This document shows positions 59,737-64,000 of a stretch of 64,000 nucleotides of DNA, in pieces. The notes beneath the pieces are model-generated. The model ran no database searches. It worked only from the letters and a program-made list of their open reading frames with translations, and was not told the DNA's origin. Within the stretch, counting starts at the first letter, position 1; the number at the start of each line of letters is the position of its first letter. Where the stretch lies: the NCBI GenBank assembly GCA_016707895.1, contig JADJGV010000001.1, forward strand, positions 793,501 to 857,500, read 5' to 3'. The position numbers and the translations under genes were made by a program. The DNA comes from Myxococcales bacterium. GTDB taxonomy: Bacteria > Myxococcota_A > Polyangia > Haliangiales > Haliangiaceae.

Positions 59737-60684
59737 ATGCGCAGTGCGCTGTACCTCTCTCTCGCGGTGTCGCTCGGTGGGCCGGGCGCGATCCGCGTCG
59801 CCCACGCCGACGATCAGGCGCCCGCGCCGCTCCGCCAGCGCCGCGCCACCGCCGCCGAGATCTTCGCCGGCCCGTTCCGCTCGCCGCGGCTGTTCGCGAT
59901 GCCGGTGGCCGACGTCGTCGGCGCGTACCAGCTCAGCCTGTCGGGCGACGCGAGCCTCTTGCAGGAGCCCGGCATCCTCACCGCCGCGGGCGTCGCGGCG
60001 ATCGGGTTCGGCGACGTCGCGCAGATCGAGTACCGCCACACCTCGGCGGTCGGCATCGGCGACATCGAGGCGCCGATCCCCGCGGTCGGCGTGCAGCTGC
60101 AGGCGCCGTTCCGCGAGCGGCCGTGGGTGCCGGCGGTGGCGATCGCGTTCCGGCTCGGCGTGCCGCGCCGCGAGACGATCGCCGACCAACCGGTCGATGA
60201 GTCGGTCACCGATCTGTACCTGGTCACGCGGCTGCGCCTGCGCGGCCCGCTGACCGGCGTGACGCTGCACACCGGCGCGCGGGTGTCATCGGCGAAGATC
60301 GTCCGCCCCGGCCTCGACGCCGCCGGCACCGCCAAGCGGCTCATGGTGCTGCCGACGTTCGGGCTCGATCTCGCCGCGTCCGACAGCGCCCGCGCGATCG
60401 CCGAGATCGGCCTGGCGCCGCAGTTCCGCTTCGATCCCGCGGTCGACGCCGCGCCCCAGGTCGACTACGGCCTGCTCGGCCGGGTCGGCGTGCGCTGGGC
60501 GGCGCTGCCGGCGGTCGTGCTCGACGCCAGCATCGGCTACCAGCTCGAGGTCGCGCGCGGCCAGCCCGCCGACGGCCTCGAGTCGTTCGTGCAATGGGAC
60601 ATCCGCGTCGGCGGGGAGGTGTTCGTGCCGTGGGGCGCGATCGCCTGCCGCCTGACCGGAGGGTTCTGCGAGTCCCGCGAGTGA
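59737..60684 (+). CDS. Outer-membrane beta-barrel-like protein
   Basis: A 315-residue exported protein (signal LYLSLAVSLGGPGAIRVAHA). The remainder is alternating strand/turn sequence typical of transporter-like barrels: VVGAYQLSLSGDASLL, VAQIEYRHTSAVGIGDIE, RWAALPAVVLDASIGYQL and WDIRVGGEVFVPW. Cys only near the C-terminus. Function unknown. The next gene follows after 20 bp with a good ribosome site, so the two are one unit. Confidence 0.65.
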   Translation: MRSALYLSLAVSLGGPGAIRVAHADDQAPAPLRQRRATAAEIFAGPFRSPRLFAMPVADVVGAYQLSLSGDASLLQEPGILTAAGVAAIGFGDVAQIEYRHTSAVGIGDIEAPIPAVGVQLQAPFRERPWVPAVAIAFRLGVPRRETIADQPVDESVTDLYLVTRLRLRGPLTGVTLHTGARVSSAKIVRPGLDAAGTAKRLMVLPTFGLDLAASDSARAIAEIGLAPQFRFDPAVDAAPQVDYGLLGRVGVRWAALPAVVLDASIGYQLEVARGQPADGLESFVQWDIRVGGEVFVPWGAIACRLTGGFCESRE

Positions 60685-60704
60685 CGCACCCAAGGAGGAA
60701 CGCC

Positions 60705-61754
60705 GTGTCCATGAACGTCCCCAAGCTCCTCATCGCCGGCGCGGTCGCGCTGACGGCCGGGGTCGCCACCGCGCAGCCGCTGCCGGTGCCGATCCCGCTG
60801 CCGACGCCGCCGCCCGACGGCACGCCGCCGCCCACCGACGGCACGCCGCCGCCCACCGACGGCACCCCGACCGACGCGCCGCCGCCCGTCGACCAGCCGC
60901 CGCCGCCCGTCGACCAGCCGCCGCCGCTGGGCGCCCCGCCGCCGATCGAGAGCATCACCGAGGTGCCGGCCAGCGAGCCGCCGCCGCCGCCGATCGACCT
61001 GCCCGAGCTGCTGCTCGCGCCGTCGGGCGCGATGCTGCCGGCCGGCGTCATCTACTCGCGCAGCGGCGTCGACACCTCGGGCGGGCTGTCGAGCGACATG
61101 CGGTTCGGCCTCGGCGACGTCGCCGAGTTCGGCGTCGCCGTCACCGACCTGATCCGCGGCCGCGAGGCGTCGGGGCTGACGCCGCGGCGGTTGGCGCCGT
61201 TCTACACCGCGACCTTCCGCATGGGCCTGGCCGAGGATCGGCTGTTCCGCCACCAGCCGGCGCTGGCGCTCGGGTTCCGCAAGTCGTTCGAGTACGAGGC
61301 CGACAACCACCGCGCGCGGATCGCCGAGCTGCACCTCGCGGCGTCGGGCCACGTCGGCACCCGCACCACCGTGCACCTCAACGGCTCGTTCTGGGACGCG
61401 TCGGTCGAGACCGGCGACGAGGGCGCGGTGCTCTTGCACGACCAGGGGCTCGGCCGGCAGTTCCGGGTCGGCGGCGGCGTCGCGGTGCGCGCGGTCGAGG
61501 ACGCCGACATCCTGATCGACTACGCCTGGATGCCGGAGTTCTGCTTCACCTGCAGCGCACCCAACCGCACCCGGCTGCGCCCGATCCTGTCGTGGGGCGT
61601 GCGCTACGATCTCGCCAGCTGGGCCCAGCTGCAGTCGGGTGTCCGGGTTCCGGACATCGGCGACGCCAACCTGCTCGACGCCCAGATCTTCGGGCAGCTC
61701 ACCCTCATCAACCGCTCGATCGAGCGCGTGGTCGATCGCCAGCGCCGCCGCTAG
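60705..61754 (+). CDS. Pro-rich outer-membrane beta-barrel-like protein
   Basis: A 349-residue exported protein starting at GTG 60705 after AAGGAGG. The signal ends near GVATAQ. A Pro/Asp/Gly repeat region follows (TPPPDGTPPPTDG and PPPVDQPPPPVDQPPP), then a barrel-like domain (GLSSDMRFGLGDVAEFGVAV, FYTATFRMGLAEDR, GVRYDLASWAQLQSGVRV). Related in layout to the genes on either side. The Pro region probably spans the periplasm or peptidoglycan. Confidence 0.65.
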   Translation: MSMNVPKLLIAGAVALTAGVATAQPLPVPIPLPTPPPDGTPPPTDGTPPPTDGTPTDAPPPVDQPPPPVDQPPPLGAPPPIESITEVPASEPPPPPIDLPELLLAPSGAMLPAGVIYSRSGVDTSGGLSSDMRFGLGDVAEFGVAVTDLIRGREASGLTPRRLAPFYTATFRMGLAEDRLFRHQPALALGFRKSFEYEADNHRARIAELHLAASGHVGTRTTVHLNGSFWDASVETGDEGAVLLHDQGLGRQFRVGGGVAVRAVEDADILIDYAWMPEFCFTCSAPNRTRLRPILSWGVRYDLASWAQLQSGVRVPDIGDANLLDAQIFGQLTLINRSIERVVDRQRRR

Positions 61755-61780
61755 CGCGCAACCCCGCTCGCCCACCGACC

Positions 61781-62554
61781 ATGCGCCGCACCGTCCCGCT
61801 GCTGATCGTGGCCGCCCTGGCGTCGGGCGCGGCCGCCGACGACGGCGCGCTCGGGCGCGGGCCGACGGTGCTGACGATCCCGACCGCGTGGACCCAGCCG
61901 CGCACGTCGCTGACCGCGGCGCTCGACGGCGACCACCGCGGCGGCTCGGGCGCGCGGATCACGCTGGGCTACGCGCGGCTGGTCGAGGTCGACCTGCGCG
62001 GCGACGGCGAGCTGACCGCGTGCGCGCCGTGCGCCGGCCCGGCGCGCGCCGTCGAGCCGGTGCGCCAGCCCACCGCCGGCTGGAAGCTCGCGCTCACGCC
62101 ATGGCGCGACGGCGCGGTGGCGGCCGGGGTGCGGGTGCCGCTCGGCTACCGCGAGCGGGCCCGGGCCAGCGAGGCGTTCGTGGTGCTGTCGCAGCGGCTG
62201 GGGCCGGTGCGCCTGCACGCCGGCGCGTCGACCTGGGCCAGCGCGCACCGCGGCGCCGACGGCGCCACCGTCACCCGCGGCCCGGGCGCCAGCGTGCGCC
62301 CGCTGGTCGGCCTGGAGTGGACGCCGGAGATCTATCCGCGCACGACGATCCTCGCCGACCTGCAATGGCTACCGCAGCTGGGGCCGACCGCCGCAGAAAC
62401 TGCACCGCGCTGGGCGTTCGCGTGGGGTGTGCGTTACCGCGCGCTGGCGTGGAGCGCGATCGAGCTCGGCGTGCGCCACCGCGAGGGCGACGAGCTGGGC
62501 GGCGCGACGGTGATGGTGCGGCTGTCTGCCGCGTGGCCACGCGCCACACGCTGA
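61781..62554 (+). CDS. Outer-membrane beta-barrel-like protein
   Basis: A 257-residue exported protein (signal LLIVAALASGAAADD). Strand-rich sequence: TSLTAALDGDHRGGSGARITLGYARLVEVD (split by turns), GWKLALTPWRDGAVAAGVRV and WSAIELGVRHREGDELGGATVMVRL, ending near the C-terminus without a clear aromatic. Third of three consecutive barrel-type genes. No ribosome site seen, so it is probably read through from the preceding gene 26 bp upstream. Confidence 0.6.
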   Translation: MRRTVPLLIVAALASGAAADDGALGRGPTVLTIPTAWTQPRTSLTAALDGDHRGGSGARITLGYARLVEVDLRGDGELTACAPCAGPARAVEPVRQPTAGWKLALTPWRDGAVAAGVRVPLGYRERARASEAFVVLSQRLGPVRLHAGASTWASAHRGADGATVTRGPGASVRPLVGLEWTPEIYPRTTILADLQWLPQLGPTAAETAPRWAFAWGVRYRALAWSAIELGVRHREGDELGGATVMVRLSAAWPRATR

Positions 62555-62560
62555 TCGCGG

Positions 62561-62589
62561 TTGTCGACGGGCGCCGACCCGCGTACCGT
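62561..62589 (+). promoter_or_regulatory. Sigma70-type leaderless promoter of the DUF695-RraB gene
   Basis: TTGTCG (62561-62566), a 17-bp spacer and TACCGT (62584-62589), with ATG 6 nt later at 62596. Same -35, spacer and -10-to-start spacing as the lhr promoter. Confidence 0.6.
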
Positions 62590-62595
62590 CGAGAC

Positions 62596-63339
62596 ATGGA
62601 GCGCTGGCCGCAGCACTTCGGCGCGTACGAGCGGGAGGTCGAGGGACAGCCCGCGCGCTACGCGATCGATCTCGCGGCGCTGGCCCACGCGCCGGTCGCG
62701 AGCCACCCGGTGCGGGTGGAGATCGCGCTGGCCATCGGCCTGCGCGACGCGACCGGGCGCCCGATCGCCGACGACGCGGCCAAGCTCGAGGCGATCGAGG
62801 ACGTGCTGGTCGAGCTGCTCGAGACCCAGGCCGACGCGATCTACGTCGGTCGCCGGGTCGACGCCGACGCCTGGACGCTGGTGTGCTACGCGCCGTCCGA
62901 GCACCGCGCCGATCTGCAGGCGTTGCCCGGGCGCATCGAGCTGGCCCGCACCGCGCGCTGGTCGCTCGACGACGATCCCGCGTGGAGCGGGCACGCCGCG
63001 ATGCAGCCCGAGCCCCACGTGCGCCAGGCCATCGACAACCAGCGGCTGGTCGCGCGGCTCGCGGCCGAGGGCGACGCGCTCGAGCGACCGCGGCCGATCG
63101 ATCACCTCGCGTACTTCGCCAGCGAGGCCGCGGCCCAGGCCGCCGCCACCGCGCTGACCGCCGCCGGCTTCCGCTGCGACGAGGTCGAGGGCGATCGCGA
63201 CGACGCCGACGACCGCGAGTGCTGGTCCTTGGAGTTCCACCGCACCGACGCGCTCGACGGCGATCACCCCGATCGCTTCACCCGCGAGATCCTCGACGTG
63301 CTGCTGCCGCTGGGCGGCAGCTACGACGGCTGGAGCTGA
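62596..63339 (+). CDS. DUF695 plus RraB fusion protein
   Basis: A 247-residue cytoplasmic protein. The N-terminal 130 residues match DUF695-type sequence (WPQHFGAYEREVEGQPARYAID, DAIYVGRRVDADAWTLVCYA). The C-terminal 80 residues are RraB-like (regulator of RNase E): RPIDHLAYFASEAAAQAA, GFRCDEVEGDR and the closing LLPLGGSYDGWS. RraB binds and inhibits RNase E in E. coli. Such fusions are known in other bacteria. A two-hairpin repeat follows the stop. Confidence 0.8.
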   Translation: MERWPQHFGAYEREVEGQPARYAIDLAALAHAPVASHPVRVEIALAIGLRDATGRPIADDAAKLEAIEDVLVELLETQADAIYVGRRVDADAWTLVCYAPSEHRADLQALPGRIELARTARWSLDDDPAWSGHAAMQPEPHVRQAIDNQRLVARLAAEGDALERPRPIDHLAYFASEAAAQAAATALTAAGFRCDEVEGDRDDADDRECWSLEFHRTDALDGDHPDRFTREILDVLLPLGGSYDGWS

Positions 63340-63344
63340 GTTTC

Positions 63345-63412
63345 AGTGGGCTCGTCGCCGAGCCCCCCTCGGCGGGGTCATGCCCCCGCCGAGCCTCCCC
63401 CGCGACGCGAGA
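63345..63412 (+). repeat. Two-hairpin dispersed repeat, copy R3
   Basis: Hairpin A 63345-63369 (AGTGGGCTCG, loop TCGC, CGAGCCCCCCT, one mismatch). Hairpin B 63368-63393 (CTCGGCGGGG, loop TCATGC, CCCCGCCGAG). The tail CCTCCCCCGCGACGCGAGAC is shared with R1. It starts 5 nt after the DUF695-RraB stop. Confidence 0.8.
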
Positions 63413-63465
63413 CTCCCGGCGCGCCGACCGGTGCTCGTCCGAAACACTGACAAGCTCTGACTTCC

Positions 63466-63489
63466 AGGGGGCTCGTCGCCGAGCCCCCT
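63466..63489. repeat. Hairpin A alone, copy R4
   Basis: AGGGGGCTCG, loop TCGC, CGAGCCCCCT: ten perfect pairs, ending at the stop codon of the minus-strand gene. It is a half-copy of the element without hairpin B. Confidence 0.75.
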
Positions 63490-64000
63490 CACCGCGGCTT
63501 GGCCTTGAGGATCACCTTGTTGTCGCGGATGACGACGTTGAACTCGACCTTCTGGGCCTTGTGCTGCTCGAGGATCTTGGGCGCCTGGCTCTGCAGCGTG
63601 CGCACCAGCTTGTCGTAGGAGAAGCCCTCGGACTTGTCGCCGACCACCTCGCGCGCCTTGACGAACTTCGCGTACAGCGCGCGGGTCTCGGCCTCGGTCA
63701 TGCCGGGCACGTCGGCGGAGCGCGGCACGGGCGGACGCGGGAACGGGCGCGGCGCCGCCGCGATCGGTGGCGGCACGGTGGCGCCGCGGGGCGGCGCGGC
63801 GCCGATCGGGGGCGGCGCGGTGGCGCTGGGTGGCGCCGGCCGCGGCGGCAGCGGCGGCGGGATCGACGCGGCGGGCCGGGGCACCGGCGGCGGGGCGGTC
63901 GGGGCGGGGCGCGCCACCGGCGGCAGCGACGGCGACGCCGGCGGGCGGGTCGGCGGCGGCGGCGCGGGGCGGGGCTCGATCGCGGCGAGCGCCTCGTCGG
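63489..64000 (-). CDS. Pro/Ala-rich protein with MXAN_5187-type C-terminal domain (partial)
   Basis: The frame is open to the right edge, so the N-terminus is outside the window. The visible part is about 100 residues of Pro/Ala linker (PPPLPPRPAPPSATAPPPIG) and a compact C-terminal domain: MTEAETRALYAKFVKAREVV, EGFSYDKLVRTLQSQAPKIL, VEFNVVIRDNKVILKAKPR. This matches, from memory, the MXAN_5187 C-terminal domain found on many myxobacterial signalling proteins (often with receiver, kinase or PilZ-like partners upstream). Partner domains are not visible here. Confidence 0.65.
   Translation of the reverse strand, partial: DEALAAIEPRPAPPPPTRPPASPSLPPVARPAPTAPPPVPRPAASIPPPLPPRPAPPSATAPPPIGAAPPRGATVPPPIAAAPRPFPRPPVPRSADVPGMTEAETRALYAKFVKAREVVGDKSEGFSYDKLVRTLQSQAPKILEQHKAQKVEFNVVIRDNKVILKAKPR

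Overview
The window looks like chromosomal DNA of a Myxococcota bacterium, most likely a Haliangium/Kofleriaceae-type lineage. The evidence is very high GC (well above 70% by eye, third positions almost all G or C), many secreted lipoproteins with Asp/Ala-rich tethers, a metalloprotease and a trypsin-like protease with Myxo-type Cys-rich repeats or Arg-rich C-terminal anchors, two Hanks-type Ser/Thr kinases, and an MXAN_5187-type C-terminal domain at the right edge. I see no rRNA, tRNA, CRISPR array, integrase or transposase.

Layout. 0-6 kb: the end of an acyl-CoA dehydrogenase, three lipoproteins with D/A tethers (two with LamG-like domains), a GNAT acetyltransferase, an alpha/beta hydrolase and a protein closely resembling the animal cobalamin processor MMACHC/CblC. 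6-15.4 kb: an Lhr-type helicase, a vitamin-K-carboxylase-like protein apparently split into two genes, endonuclease III, a sulfite-oxidase-fold enzyme and a DUF4091 lipoprotein, mostly joined by GTGA/ATGA overlaps. 15.4-27.4 kb: a run of minus-strand secreted lipoproteins (two TIM-barrel-type glycosidases, a parallel beta-helix protein, two trypsin-like proteases, a phosphoesterase with NPCBM modules, a ricin-lectin GH8 enzyme, a Gly-rich protein). These genes mostly have clear Shine-Dalgarno sites, unlike their surroundings. The block contains an AT-rich promoter/operator island at 20.3-20.5 kb and all seven apparent frameshifts that I found in the window.

27.5-34.1 kb: regulatory genes (Ser/Thr kinase with a TPR protein, sigma-70 family factor, TetR/SDR pair with matching palindromic operators, hybrid histidine kinase). 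34.2-47.9 kb: pepQ, a triple-FKBP lipoprotein and a NahK-like kinase in one operon; a large Zn-metalloprotease; a minus-strand group (EF-hand protein, lipase-like lipoprotein, zinc-ribbon protein, lipoprotein, HTH-EIIA regulator); and a divergent PrsW/trypsin-like protease operon. 48.0-48.33 kb: an AT-rich gap with a promoter, a strong intrinsic terminator and an 11-bp inverted repeat, a candidate small RNA. 48.3-64 kb: pcnB and a methyltransferase, a histone-H1-like protein, a barrel protein, a kinase, a 1576-residue CotH/lamin-tail lipoprotein, zinc-ribbon proteins, three outer-membrane-type proteins and a DUF695-RraB fusion.

Two genome-wide themes stand out. First, many genes have a TACnnT -10 hexamer only 6-8 nt before the start codon, which predicts leaderless mRNAs. 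Second, a dispersed repeat made of two hairpins with compensatory base changes sits directly after stop codons at 0.1, 53.7 and 63.4 kb.
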